From: Psychroserpens damuponensis
GTDB lineage: Bacteria; Bacteroidota; Bacteroidia; Flavobacteriales; Flavobacteriaceae
DNA length: 64,000 bases
Assembly (NCBI RefSeq): GCF_000826655.1
Contig: NZ_JXJO01000009.1
Coordinates: forward strand, 1 to 64,000
Direction: 5' to 3'
The first letter of the stretch is position 1, and every line of letters starts with the position of its first letter. The notes below the pieces were generated by a model that saw only the letters and a list, made by a program, of their open reading frames with translations, searched no databases and was not told the DNA's origin. Positions 45,283 through 54,920 of this stretch are shown piece after piece. The translations under genes and the position numbers were made by a program.

Positions 45283-48200
45283 TTAATGACTATGTGCTTG
45301 AGAGTAATGTCCCATATAATCACAATGCATTTGATCTTTCTCTTTCTTTTTTATAGGTTGTGTTTTTAAGCCTTTATTTTTTGCTTTCATCATCGCATTA
45401 ATAAGTTCACTTTTTTCTTTTTTGATTTGTGCACGCAAAATTTCGTCACGTTTTAAATCAAAATAAGTAACGCCTTCAATAATTGTTTTTTCTGCTTTTG
45501 CATAAATTGACATTGGGTGATCTGTCCATAAAACTACATCAGCATCTTTACCAACCTTTATGCTTCCAACACGCTTATCTAAGTGTAGTAATTTAGCTGG
45601 ATTTAAGGTTACAAATTTCCAAGCATCTTCTTCACTAACATCTCCATATTTAACCGATTTTGCTGCTTCTTGATTTAAACGACGAGACATCTCACCATCA
45701 TCACTATTTATGGCAACCACAACTCCGGCATTATGCATAATAGCAGCATTGTAAGGGATGGCATCATTCACTTCATATTTGTAAGCCCACCAATCGCTAA
45801 AGGTTGATCCACCAACACCATGTGCTTTCATTTTATCGGCTACTTTGTAACCTTCAAGAATATGAGTAAAGGTGTTGATGTTAAAATCAAATTTTTCGGC
45901 CACCTTCATGAGCATATTAATTTCGCTCTGTACATAGGAATGGCAAGAGATAAAACGTTCTTTGTTTAAAATTTCAGCAAGAACCTCCATTTCAATATCC
46001 TTACGATATGGCTTTCCACTTTTTTTTAAGGCATCATAGGCTTTTGCTCTTGTGAAGTAATCAATGTATACTTGTTCAACTCCCATTCTAGTTTGAGGAA
46101 ATCTATTTCTTGCATTATCTCCCCAATTTGATTGTTTTACGTTTTCTCCAAGCGCGAATTTTATAAATTTCGGACTATCATTATAAATTAAATTTTCAGC
46201 AGATTCTCCCCATTTTAATTTAATAATCGCTGAGCGTCCTCCAATAGGATTTGCAGATCCATGTAAAATTTGAATAGAGGTTACACCACCTGCAAGGTTT
46301 CTATAAATATCGATATCTTCATCATCAATAACATCTTCTATAGTTACCTCTGCAGACGAATTATGTCCACCTTCATTGACAGAAGCCGCAGCAATATGCG
46401 AATGTTCATCAATAATACCAGAGGTTAAATGTTTTCCAGTGGCATCAATAACTTTTGCATTACCGTCAGATAAATCATTCCCTATTTTAGTGATTTTTCC
46501 ATTTTTGATTAAAACATCTGTGTGTTCTAAAATTCCGTCTTTTTCATTTGTCCAAACCGTTGCATTCTTAAAAAGGAGTGTTTCTTGTTTTGGTAATTCT
46601 GCAAAACCATAAGCCATATTTGGGTAGGTGATAGGCATGATGTCTTTTGAAGCGGTTGCATCTTCATCGTCTTCCTTTTTATTTTTTTCTTTGTCTTCGG
46701 AAGGCTTTTTAGCTGTATTCTTTTTCTTGGCGTAGAAAGTAACTTCATTACCTTCAGGAAATACTGCCTTTCCGTTTAGCGTATTTCCATTTGTAGCATT
46801 TGCAATTATTCTAATAAATTGTTGCTCGGTAGAATCTTTTGTTGTCATGGAAATACTCAACCAATCATCTGTAAAAGAGACTTTAGAGCCACGCTTTTTA
46901 TTGTTACTCGTAATTTCAGATTTTAATTTACTAGGTTTACCTTTTAAAGCCATTTTATAAGATTCACCAGCTAAATTAAATTCATAATCTCCTGTAAGGT
47001 CTTGGATGTTCATATCTTCTAACACCGTTTTTTGTCCTTGAACCCAGTTTTCAAAAATTGTAGTTTTCTTTTCAAAAATATCTCCAGATGTAATTAAGAA
47101 ATTCGCCTGAAACCCTTTTTGTAGTGCGCCAATTTCCGAAGACTTTCCTAACAATTGCGCAGGAACAGTTGTTAAGGCTTGTAAAGCTCTTTCTTTTGAA
47201 AGTCCGTATTCTATAGCCTTAATAAGATTAGGAATAAACGTTTTGGTCGCTTTTAAATTATGAGTTGTAAATGCGAAGTTAATCCCATTGTTTGCAAGAA
47301 TATTAGCATTTGCTGGTTCTTGGTTCCATGCTTTCATATCACTTAATGATAGTGAATTGCTTAAAAAAGCATTTTCTACGTCGTAAGCATTTTGAAAATT
47401 AACAGGTATAATGTATGATGCATTTGTTGCTTTAATATCTAAGATACGCTCATATTCGTCTCCACCACCTAAAATTACATATTGAACGCCATAGGCATCA
47501 CCAACTTTGTCTGCACGCATTGCGTTTGCTCGACTACCAGCTCCAAAAATTTGTACGAGCTTTTTGTTCGCATTTAATGCTTCTAGAGATAAATCTTTTG
47601 TTTTACTATTGCCATTAGCATACCAATTAGCATCAGAATACATTTGTCGTAATAAGGCCATACTTCCCATGATAGAACTTGGATATGACTGTCTAGACGT
47701 TGCGCTTTTTTCAAAAGAAAAGTACTGCGCAGAGTTTGGGTCTAAAATACGTATGTCATTGCCATCAATTGAGTTTAGTGCAACTAGAGTTCCAGAGCCT
47801 CTAACGATACCATCTTCAATATGGGTATTAACAACACCAAAACCTGCTTTTAATAAGTCGTTTGCAGTTTTAGAATCATAGTTGAATTTATCTAATGCCT
47901 TATTTTCAGGCATCACATGATCACTCCAATAATAACCAGATCTACTTGGTCCATATTGAGGTGTTTGCCCACGACCTCGACCAGTACGTTCTGGTTTTTT
48001 TACACCAAAGTTAGAATACATGTCAATAAAAGATGGGTAAATCGTTTTACCTTTTAAATTAACAACTGTTGAGTTTTTAGGGATACTCACTTGTGGACCA
48101 GAAGCTACAACTTTACCATCTTTAATGAGAAGAGTGCCAGACTCAATAATTTGAGTTGGAGTCACATAAATTTTAGCATTAGTGAAGGCTTTAAAATTTG

Positions 48201-48300
48201 TGCTTTTGGTTTTTACACCATCATTTTTGGGGAAATAGTCTTGTGCAAATAATGCAAAACTGCAAAAGCAGAGCGCCATTGCGAACTTGATTTTATTCAT
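45283..48300 (-). CDS. Secreted tandem amidohydrolase protein (imidazolonepropionase-like)
   Basis: A 1005-residue protein with a signal peptide and two amidohydrolase-like halves. In the N-terminal half the HxH site is degenerate (YPSFIDMYSNF). In the C-terminal half it is intact (GIIDEHSHIAAAS), with further ligands in ISCHSY, FTHILEGY and NSDDGEMSR, and the typical DADVVLWTDHP end. The halves are joined by a Lys-rich linker around residue 545. Extracytoplasmic hydrolysis of a cyclic amide or peptide is the family theme; substrate unknown. Confidence 0.87.
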   Translation of the reverse strand: MNKIKFAMALCFCSFALFAQDYFPKNDGVKTKSTNFKAFTNAKIYVTPTQIIESGTLLIKDGKVVASGPQVSIPKNSTVVNLKGKTIYPSFIDMYSNFGVKKPERTGRGRGQTPQYGPSRSGYYWSDHVMPENKALDKFNYDSKTANDLLKAGFGVVNTHIEDGIVRGSGTLVALNSIDGNDIRILDPNSAQYFSFEKSATSRQSYPSSIMGSMALLRQMYSDANWYANGNSKTKDLSLEALNANKKLVQIFGAGSRANAMRADKVGDAYGVQYVILGGGDEYERILDIKATNASYIIPVNFQNAYDVENAFLSNSLSLSDMKAWNQEPANANILANNGINFAFTTHNLKATKTFIPNLIKAIEYGLSKERALQALTTVPAQLLGKSSEIGALQKGFQANFLITSGDIFEKKTTIFENWVQGQKTVLEDMNIQDLTGDYEFNLAGESYKMALKGKPSKLKSEITSNNKKRGSKVSFTDDWLSISMTTKDSTEQQFIRIIANATNGNTLNGKAVFPEGNEVTFYAKKKNTAKKPSEDKEKNKKEDDEDATASKDIMPITYPNMAYGFAELPKQETLLFKNATVWTNEKDGILEHTDVLIKNGKITKIGNDLSDGNAKVIDATGKHLTSGIIDEHSHIAAASVNEGGHNSSAEVTIEDVIDDEDIDIYRNLAGGVTSIQILHGSANPIGGRSAIIKLKWGESAENLIYNDSPKFIKFALGENVKQSNWGDNARNRFPQTRMGVEQVYIDYFTRAKAYDALKKSGKPYRKDIEMEVLAEILNKERFISCHSYVQSEINMLMKVAEKFDFNINTFTHILEGYKVADKMKAHGVGGSTFSDWWAYKYEVNDAIPYNAAIMHNAGVVVAINSDDGEMSRRLNQEAAKSVKYGDVSEEDAWKFVTLNPAKLLHLDKRVGSIKVGKDADVVLWTDHPMSIYAKAEKTIIEGVTYFDLKRDEILRAQIKKEKSELINAMMKAKNKGLKTQPIKKKEKDQMHCDYMGHYSQAHSH

Positions 48301-48398
48301 ATAATTGGTTGATTAATTATTCCTTCTAAAGATAAATAATTATCAACATAACCATAGACTAAAATTGGAGTTTTAACGTTTCCGAAGTAAAAGGCAAA

Positions 48399-49469
48399 CT
48401 AGTTTAAAGGATGTTTTTTATGATAATTTACTAAAAGGGCAACCACATAGCTATAGCTTTCCATGCCACCAGCTTGGTTATTAGTTTTTAGAAAATTGTT
48501 ATATGTAGCTTTAAACAATGGCTCTGTTGGATTTTGATAATCATTCCAAAAGTCTCTTACCTCTTGATAATTGTATAGAATACCTTTGTGTAATGATGGC
48601 AATAGCTCCTGGTAAACTATAGTGTCTCGCTTGTAAATTTCTCCTAAGCAATGACGCAAAGCAAAGGCATGTCCAGAATATTTAAAATAGACATCTGGAT
48701 GATGCATGGCAGCCATACTACCAATAAAATTGGCTTCATTTTCGGCCGCATATCCTAGTTGGTGCGCCACTTCATGACTTCCAGTTGTTGGGAATTTATA
48801 CGACGGAATTAAGCCATCAACCTGTGCTTCATTTGTAAACGGATTTAGATATCCCGAAAAACCCATATACGTTAAAGGAGTGCTGTACAATGACTTTTTA
48901 ATACTTCGAGGTTGGTATTCTAAGTATGGAAATACGTTTGAGAGTTTATCATAACCTTGAGGAATCATTTTTAAAATTTCAGATTTAGAGTAAGGCATAA
49001 TGACCTTTAGCGAATCAGTTTTTGCTAATTCTAGTTGCAAAGCATTTGTTTTTGTAATGAGTTGTTGTGTTAAATTTACCAATTCTTGAGTGGTATAATC
49101 ATGATCAATGTCTAAAGATTTATGCAGTGGTAAACGGTAATAATTAAAAGCCCAAAGTAAATGAAATGCAAAATAACCCACCGAAATTGCAGATAACACA
49201 TCTAAAAACCAATGTTTAGTGTCTTTAATTATACGCTTTCTATTTAGAAATAACCATCTTAAAATATACAAACTTAGTAAGGTGTACAGCACATCGCCAA
49301 CCGAAAATGGTAACCATCCAAATACAAAGCGCATGGCTTTAGAAATCCAAATATAAATGCCATGACTGTAGACTTTCTCTACAAAATTAGGGAAGTTTGC
49401 TATGATTTTCAGAATAATAACCTGAGGAATAATAGACAATGCTATGATAAGCTTTTTGTGTTTGAGCAT
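48399..49469 (-). CDS. DUF3810 family membrane protein, zincin-like
   Basis: A 356-residue protein with hydrophobic N-terminal segments (residues 7-25, 40-62 and 86-108) and a soluble C-terminal domain. This domain has a HExxH-type motif (GSHEVAHQLGYAAENEANF) with a downstream Glu pair, as in gluzincin metalloproteases. The family is DUF3810 of Bacteroidota. Protease activity is inferred from the motif only. It is a single gene next to a repeat-rich intergenic stretch. Confidence 0.85.
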   Translation of the reverse strand: MLKHKKLIIALSIIPQVIILKIIANFPNFVEKVYSHGIYIWISKAMRFVFGWLPFSVGDVLYTLLSLYILRWLFLNRKRIIKDTKHWFLDVLSAISVGYFAFHLLWAFNYYRLPLHKSLDIDHDYTTQELVNLTQQLITKTNALQLELAKTDSLKVIMPYSKSEILKMIPQGYDKLSNVFPYLEYQPRSIKKSLYSTPLTYMGFSGYLNPFTNEAQVDGLIPSYKFPTTGSHEVAHQLGYAAENEANFIGSMAAMHHPDVYFKYSGHAFALRHCLGEIYKRDTIVYQELLPSLHKGILYNYQEVRDFWNDYQNPTEPLFKATYNNFLKTNNQAGGMESYSYVVALLVNYHKKHPLN

Positions 49470-49495
49470 GGTTCAAAAATACTAAAAGTATGACG

Positions 49496-49540
49496 TATTA
49501 TCCTGCAAGGTTTTAAAAAGCTTGTAGGCATTTTAAAATG
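49496..49540 (+). repeat. REP-like palindromic element, copy 1
   Basis: TATTATCCTGCAAGG begins the copy; CAAGGTTTT pairs imperfectly with AAAAGCTTG across it, and a tail TTGTAGGCATTTTAAAA resembles copy 2. The element is not part of a gene. Confidence 0.6.
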
Positions 49541-49674
49541 TTACAATTGGTGTGTGAACCGCAGCTTTTTATTGCTTAGTAAAGTTGGTTTCCTGCTTTT
49601 CGTTATAGCTTTTGTTCCAAAAGGCTGTCACTGCAATCAGGAGTAGCGAGAGAGGTTATTGTGTTAATAAACAC

Positions 49675-49773
49675 TATTATCCTGCAAGGTGCTTTTAGAC
49701 CTTGTAGATATTTTAATAAGTATTAATTAGGTTTTTATAGATACTTACAAGGTTTCAAAAACCTTGCAGGATG
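49675..49773. repeat. REP-like palindromic elements, copies 2 and 3 in inverted orientation
   Basis: Copy 2 starts ATTATCCTGCAAGGT and ends GACCTTGTAGATATTTTAATAAG. Copy 3 is the reverse: TACTTACAAGGTTTC then AAACCTTGCAGGAT. ATCCTGCAAGGT (49679-49690) and ACCTTGCAGGAT (49761-49772) are a perfect 12-nt inverted pair, so the whole block can form one long hairpin with a smaller hairpin in each arm. Confidence 0.7.
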
Positions 49774-49774
49774 T

Positions 49775-49806
49775 TTGAGCTAGTTGACCTACAATTTGTA
49801 ACTTTG
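49775..49806 (+). promoter_or_regulatory. Putative pepD promoter
   Basis: TTG (49775-49777), a 21-bp spacer and TAACTTTG (49799-49806). The start codon is 78 bp downstream. Confidence 0.5.
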
Positions 49807-49883
49807 CAAAATGGATGGTAGAGTTGCTATTTCCGAAGAGGAAAAACTCTAAATCCTCCTTAATTTAAAACGTTATAATTTAT

Positions 49884-51347
49884 ATGAGTGCAGAAATAAG
49901 AGAATTAGAACCAAAAGCCCTTTGGAATAAATTTGCAGATCTAAATGCAGTACCAAGACCTTCTAAAAAAGAAGAACGCGTGATTAAATTCATGAAAGAC
50001 TTTGGCGCAAGCTTAGGTTTAGAAACTATAGAAGATGAAGTTGGTAATGTGATTATTAAAAAACCAGCAACGTCTGGTATGGAAGATCGTAAAGCCATAG
50101 TGATGCAATCGCATTTAGATATGGTACATCAAAAAAATAATGATACTGTTTTCGATTTTGATACACAAGGTATTGATATGTATGTTGATGGAGATTGGGT
50201 ACGTGCAAAAGGAACTACATTAGGAGCAGACAACGGTTTAGGAGTGGCAACTATTATGGCAATTCTTGAAAGTAAGGATATTGCTCATCCAGCGCTTGAA
50301 GCCTTATTCACTATTGATGAAGAAACAGGAATGACAGGAGCCATGGGTTTAAAAGGAGGTTTACTTGATGGAGATATACTTTTAAATCTAGATACCGAAG
50401 AAGATGATGAAATTGGAGTAGGTTGTGCAGGAGGAGTAGATGTAACTGCTACAAGAACGTATGAGCAAGAAGAAACTCCTGAGTTTAAAATAGGATTTAA
50501 AGTTACCGTCAAAGGTTTACAAGGAGGACATAGTGGTATGCAAATTCACGAAGGTTTAGGCAATGCAAATAAAATCATGAATAGAGTGCTGTTTGATGGT
50601 TTTGAGAATTATGGTTTGCGTATTTCTGAAATTGATGGTGGAAGTCTACGAAATGCTATTCCGAGAGAAAGCAATGCTATTGTAGCTATAGATGCTGTTC
50701 ATGAAGAGGCTTTTATGTCTGAAATGAAAGATATTTCCGAAGCTATAAAAAAAGAATATAAAACTATGGAACCAGATATGGTGATTGAAGTGTCTAGAAT
50801 TGAGACACCAACACATATTATGGATTTAGGAGTTCAAGAAGGATTAACAAGAGCATTATATGCTGCTTTAAATGGTGTGCATAGAATGAGTGCAGATATT
50901 AAAGATTTGGTAGAAACTTCAAATAATGTGGCTCGTGTAATTGTAAAAGATGGTGCTGTTAAAATTGGCTGTTTAACAAGAAGCTCGGTAGAGAGTTCTA
51001 AATGGGATTTGGCTAATATGCTGCGTGCTACCTTTGAATTAACAGGTTGCGAAGTCGAATTTGGAGGAGAATATCCTGGTTGGACACCAAATATGGATAG
51101 TGACATTTTAAAAGTTATGGTGCCACTTTATAAAAAACTTAATGGAGGAGAAGAACCACATGTTGCTGCGTGTCACGCTGGTTTAGAATGTGGAATTTTA
51201 GGCACTCATTATCCTGAAATGGATATGATTAGTTTTGGTCCAAACATCAAAGGAGCTCACTCTCCAGATGAACGTGCTCAAATATCTTCAGCTCAAAAAT
51301 ATTGGGAATTTGTATTGGAAATTTTAAAGCATATTCCGAAGAAATAA
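49884..51347 (+). CDS. pepD: Aminoacyl-histidine dipeptidase (PepD)
   Basis: A 487-residue M20 family zinc dipeptidase that hydrolyses Xaa-His dipeptides in the cytoplasm. Metal and catalytic motifs: MQSHLDMV, LGADNGLG (bridging Asp), DEETGMTG (general base Glu, metal Glu) and the lid domain GGHSGMQIH. The C-terminal CHAGLECG and PNIKGAHSPDE are also typical of the family. It is a single gene with a strong bidirectional terminator. Confidence 0.95.
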   Translation: MSAEIRELEPKALWNKFADLNAVPRPSKKEERVIKFMKDFGASLGLETIEDEVGNVIIKKPATSGMEDRKAIVMQSHLDMVHQKNNDTVFDFDTQGIDMYVDGDWVRAKGTTLGADNGLGVATIMAILESKDIAHPALEALFTIDEETGMTGAMGLKGGLLDGDILLNLDTEEDDEIGVGCAGGVDVTATRTYEQEETPEFKIGFKVTVKGLQGGHSGMQIHEGLGNANKIMNRVLFDGFENYGLRISEIDGGSLRNAIPRESNAIVAIDAVHEEAFMSEMKDISEAIKKEYKTMEPDMVIEVSRIETPTHIMDLGVQEGLTRALYAALNGVHRMSADIKDLVETSNNVARVIVKDGAVKIGCLTRSSVESSKWDLANMLRATFELTGCEVEFGGEYPGWTPNMDSDILKVMVPLYKKLNGGEEPHVAACHAGLECGILGTHYPEMDMISFGPNIKGAHSPDERAQISSAQKYWEFVLEILKHIPKK

Positions 51348-51365
51348 CAAAAATTATATTAACGT

Positions 51366-51400
51366 AAAAAAGGCGATTTCATATTGAAATCGCCTTTTTT
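51366..51400. terminator. Bidirectional terminator between pepD and the PPIase gene
   Basis: A 16-bp perfect stem (AAAAAAGGCGATTTCA with its complement) and a TAT loop, with T runs on both strands. Confidence 0.9.
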
Positions 51401-51420
51401 GTTTATACTTATAAAGGGAC

Positions 51421-52653
51421 TTACTTTTTCTTAACCACTTCTACTAATTCAACTATAAAAGTTAAATCTGTATTAGGAGGTATACCTCTATTACCGCGTT
51501 CACCATAAGCTAGATGTGAAGGTAAATAAAAGAATGCTTTTTCTCCAACATTTAAAGTTGTTAGCGCTTCTTTAAACCCTGGAATCATTTGTGCATTAGG
51601 ACTTACATACATTCGTGTAGGACCATAAGCATTTGCATCTGCACGGTTTTGGTTAAACATACCATACTTTTCAGCGATTTCAACACGATCACTATCAAAT
51701 AAACGACCATCTGTATAATAACCTTCGTAGAATACTTTTACAGAATCTCCTGCTTTAGCTTTTTCATTTTTACCTTCTGTTAGCACTAACTTTTTAAGTC
51801 CAGAGGCCAATGCAGTTGTTTTAGAAGTATACTCTTCTATACGTGGTTTAGTTTCTGCAGAAGCTGTTGCAATTTTTTCTTCACGCTCTAGACGTTCTTC
51901 TTCAACTTTTGCTTTTTGGTCTTCTTTTATTTGTTTAATTTCTGCTTCAACATTTGGTAATTCTGCTTCAAAAACTTTAGCTGCATTAAATGATTTAGCA
52001 GCAGATCCTTTTCTTAAAATATTTACTTTTAAAATATATACAGGTTCAATAGGCTTTTTTGATCTAGGATCAACAGCAACATTAGAAATAGCATCTTGTA
52101 CCTCAATACCTTTAACTAATTCTCCAAATACTGAATGACAGCTTGTACCACGTTGCTCACAAGGTTTTAATTCTCCATTAGCATCATAGGCATTTAAACT
52201 TGGGTAAGGTACTTCTGTTATAAAAAATTGACTTCCATTAGTGTTAAATCCGCCGCTGTTTGCCATAGATAGCATTCCTGGCTTATCATGATTTAATGTT
52301 GGGTCAAAATCTGCAGTAAAACGATATCCAGGATTTCCGGTACCTGTTGCAGTATGATCACCACCTTGAATCATAAATTTATCCATCACACGATGAAATG
52401 TAAGACTATCATAATATGGTTTTCCTTTAAATTCTTCTGTCATCATAGGGTGAGTTCCTTCAGCTAATGCAACAAAATTAGCAACAGTTACAGGCACTTT
52501 GTCGTAAAATAATTTAGCAATCATAGTGTCTTTACTAGTTACTATTTCGGCATAGAGACCATCTTCCAAATCAGGATACTCTTCCTTACATGAAACTACA
52601 GTTACTACTAAACATAGCATTAAAATCTGGAGTGTTTTACTAATCAATTTCAT
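51421..52653 (-). CDS. Lipoprotein cyclophilin-FKBP fusion peptidyl-prolyl isomerase
   Basis: A 410-residue lipoprotein (lipobox VVTVVSC). Residues about 30-215 form a cyclophilin-type domain (FHRVMDKFMIQGGDHT, NGSQFFIT, SVFGELVKGIEV). Residues about 230-275 form a charged, helical linker. Residues about 300-408 form an FKBP-type domain (VFYEGYYTDGRLFDSD, MIPGFKEALTTLNVGEKAFFYLPSHLAYGERG). Thus two unrelated PPIase folds are in one envelope protein. It is one base after gldI, in the same operon, and probably helps fold exported proteins. Confidence 0.92.
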   Translation of the reverse strand: MKLISKTLQILMLCLVVTVVSCKEEYPDLEDGLYAEIVTSKDTMIAKLFYDKVPVTVANFVALAEGTHPMMTEEFKGKPYYDSLTFHRVMDKFMIQGGDHTATGTGNPGYRFTADFDPTLNHDKPGMLSMANSGGFNTNGSQFFITEVPYPSLNAYDANGELKPCEQRGTSCHSVFGELVKGIEVQDAISNVAVDPRSKKPIEPVYILKVNILRKGSAAKSFNAAKVFEAELPNVEAEIKQIKEDQKAKVEEERLEREEKIATASAETKPRIEEYTSKTTALASGLKKLVLTEGKNEKAKAGDSVKVFYEGYYTDGRLFDSDRVEIAEKYGMFNQNRADANAYGPTRMYVSPNAQMIPGFKEALTTLNVGEKAFFYLPSHLAYGERGNRGIPPNTDLTFIVELVEVVKKK

Positions 52654-52654
52654 T

Positions 52655-53197
52655 CTAATTATTGGTTTTTTGTGTTATATTATTTAAAGTTACTTTGACT
52701 ATTAAAGGGATATTGGTTCCAATTCTATTTTTGTCACCATAATATCCGTAGGCTTTTTGCGACGGAAATAGAAATGTGACAGTCTCTGTTGGCTTCATCA
52801 ATTTTAAACCTTCGCGTAAACCTGTGAAAATCTCTTGTTGATCCATGATATAAGTTTGGTTGCCAAGTTCCTTTTCAGAGTAAATAGTATTCCCATTAAA
52901 ATCTTTAACGTTATATGTAAAGTTAACAATGTCTCCAAAACTAGCAGTAGTCGTATCCATTTCAACTTTGGTGTGGTATCTGTACCAAAATCCGCTATTT
53001 GAAGCGACATAATCATATTCAGGATTTTGTGCCATTATAGCTTCAATTTTTGTGCGTTCTCTCGCGTTTAATTTTTTATTACGCTCTGCAGATTCTTTAT
53101 AAAAAGAACCTGATTGTACAGACTCAGGTTGACGTGCTTCAGGCGTTTTACAGCTAAAAAGCACTACAGCGATTATAAAAAGAGTGATATATTTCAT
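52655..53197 (-). CDS. gldI: Gliding motility lipoprotein GldI (FKBP-type PPIase)
   Basis: A 180-residue lipoprotein (lipobox AVVLFSC) with an FKBP-like C-terminal domain (TYIMDQQEIFTGLREGLKLMKPTETVTFLFPSQKAYGYYG). It resembles GldI of Flavobacterium johnsoniae, which is needed for gliding. The gene shares one base with the DHH phosphoesterase upstream and is followed at once by the cyclophilin-FKBP gene. Gliding itself cannot be confirmed from this window. Confidence 0.85.
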   Translation of the reverse strand: MKYITLFIIAVVLFSCKTPEARQPESVQSGSFYKESAERNKKLNARERTKIEAIMAQNPEYDYVASNSGFWYRYHTKVEMDTTTASFGDIVNFTYNVKDFNGNTIYSEKELGNQTYIMDQQEIFTGLREGLKLMKPTETVTFLFPSQKAYGYYGDKNRIGTNIPLIVKVTLNNITQKTNN

Positions 53198-54213
53198 TAA
53201 GCTTTGAGGTCTTTTTTATATTGAGGCAATATACTAATAAATTTATCAATGGTATCGCTCATGTTCAAATCACTTTTTCCACCTGCCGCATTGGTATGTC
53301 CTCCACCTTCAAAGTGAGCACGTGATAGTTCATTTACCGAAAAATCACCTTTACTACGCAATGATATTTTAATGATATTATCTTGCTGACTTTCTATAAA
53401 AATAGCAGCAAAAATAATGCCTTTTAAAGATAAACCGTAATTTACAAAACCTTCGGTATCTCCTTTTTTAAAGTTAAAACTATTGAGTTCTTCTTGCGTT
53501 AATGTGATGTACGCTGTTCTATATTCTGGTATTACTTTTAAATTACTCAGTGCTTTACCTAATAACTGCGTACGTTCATAACTGTTAGTATCCATAATAT
53601 TATTATGAATTTGAGCGTTATTAGCACCTTTTTCAATCAGGTTTCCTATAATTTTATGTGTTGCACTTGTGGTTGATGGAAAACGAAACGAGCCAGTATC
53701 TGTCATAATCCCAGTATATAAGCAAGTCGCGATATCAGCATCAACTTTATTTGTGTCGTCCAACATATCAATAAAGTTATAAACCATTTCACAGGTAGAA
53801 GACATGCTCACATCAGAGTACATAAATTGTGCATAATCATCAGGTTGTTGATGATGATCAATCATAATTTTAATGGCTTTGGTATTTGCCACAGCATCTT
53901 GCATAGCACCAATTCTTCCAAGAGAATTAAAATCTAGAGTAAAAATTAGTTCTGCGGAAATGAGCAAGGCATCACACTCGTCTTTATGTTGGTCATATTT
54001 TAAAACAGAAGCTTCTCCAGGCATCCATTTTAGAAAATCTGGATAATCATTTGGAGCAATTATAACAGCCTCATGATTATAAGTGTTTAAATAATGCAAT
54101 AATCCAAGTGTAGAGCCAATGGCATCACCATCAGGATTTTTATGAGGAATTATAACTATTTTTTTTGGAGAACTTAACAGTTCTTTTATGCTTTTAATAT
54201 CTTCTTTATTCAT
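53197..54213 (-). CDS. DHH family phosphoesterase (NrnA-like)
   Basis: A 338-residue protein with the DHH signature: HKNPDGDAIGS (residues 24-34), LDFNSLGR, IDHHQQPDDYA and the DHHA1 motif GGHTNAAGGKS. This is the arrangement of NrnA-type oligoribonuclease and pAp phosphatase enzymes, and also of c-di-NMP phosphodiesterases. The substrate cannot be chosen on sequence alone. It is the first gene of the operon with gldI and the PPIase gene. Confidence 0.92.
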   Translation of the reverse strand: MNKEDIKSIKELLSSPKKIVIIPHKNPDGDAIGSTLGLLHYLNTYNHEAVIIAPNDYPDFLKWMPGEASVLKYDQHKDECDALLISAELIFTLDFNSLGRIGAMQDAVANTKAIKIMIDHHQQPDDYAQFMYSDVSMSSTCEMVYNFIDMLDDTNKVDADIATCLYTGIMTDTGSFRFPSTTSATHKIIGNLIEKGANNAQIHNNIMDTNSYERTQLLGKALSNLKVIPEYRTAYITLTQEELNSFNFKKGDTEGFVNYGLSLKGIIFAAIFIESQQDNIIKISLRSKGDFSVNELSRAHFEGGGHTNAAGGKSDLNMSDTIDKFISILPQYKKDLKA

Positions 54214-54349
54214 AGGTTACGAAGATACATATTTTCATTTTTTTGGTTCGTTTTTTTATCAATAAATACGAGGTTCTCAAAATGAACTTTACAGGAAGTT
54301 CTTTAAATAGTTGATATTTGAATCGTAAAATTGTCGTTTATAAAACATT

Positions 54350-54377
54350 GTATTTCTTGATAAATAGATTACTTTTG
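54350..54377 (+). promoter_or_regulatory. ndk promoter
   Basis: TTG (54350-54352), a 17-bp spacer and TACTTTTG (54370-54377) match the Bacteroidota -33/-7 arrangement. The transcript would have a leader of about 95 nt. Confidence 0.6.
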
Positions 54378-54479
54378 CACAAAATTGTAAAAACACTTTT
54401 GTCATTGTTATGTATGACATGTTGATTTACAGTTTGATAAACACCTATTTAATACTAAATATATTTAATCAAAAATAAA

Positions 54480-54899
54480 ATGGCTACAAATAGAACATTT
54501 ACAATGCTTAAACCAGATTCTGTTGAAAAAGGGAATGTTGGTGCAATTTTAGAAAAAATCACTGCTTCAGGTTTTAGAATCGTAGCAATGAAATTAACTC
54601 ATTTAACAACTCGTGATGCTCAAGCATTTTACGAAGTTCATAGTGAAAGACCTTTTTACGGTGAATTAGTTGAGTACATGACAAGAGGACCAGTTGTTGC
54701 TGCAATTTTAGAAAAAGAAAATGCAGTTGAAGATTTTAGAACTTTAATTGGTGCTACAAATCCTGACGATGCAGCAGAAGGTACGATTAGAAAATTATAC
54801 GCAGCTTCTATGGGAGAAAATGCAGTTCATGGTAGTGATAGCGATGAAAACGCAGCTATTGAAGGTGCTTTCCATTTTTCAGGTAGAGAGATGTTTTAA
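54480..54899 (+). CDS. ndk: Nucleoside-diphosphate kinase
   Basis: A 139-residue NDK that exchanges the gamma-phosphate among nucleoside tri- and diphosphates. RTFTMLKPD at the N-terminus, the GTIRKLYA segment and the active-site His (NAVHGSDS, residue 117) with the Ser/Asp after it are all present. Length is standard. It is a single gene with its own promoter and terminator. Confidence 0.97.
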   Translation: MATNRTFTMLKPDSVEKGNVGAILEKITASGFRIVAMKLTHLTTRDAQAFYEVHSERPFYGELVEYMTRGPVVAAILEKENAVEDFRTLIGATNPDDAAEGTIRKLYAASMGENAVHGSDSDENAAIEGAFHFSGREMF

Positions 54900-54920
54900 T
54901 TAGAACATTTTTACAATATT

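Larger units (their letters stand above)
49470..49883. other. Intergenic region with inverted repeat elements
   Basis: This 414-bp stretch has no gene. It contains three copies of a CCTGCAAGG / CCTTGTAG palindromic element (49496-49540, 49675-49715 and inverted 49739-49773), a small hairpin around 49650, one ATTTCCGAAG motif (core 49831-49838) and the pepD promoter at its right end. Confidence 0.75.
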
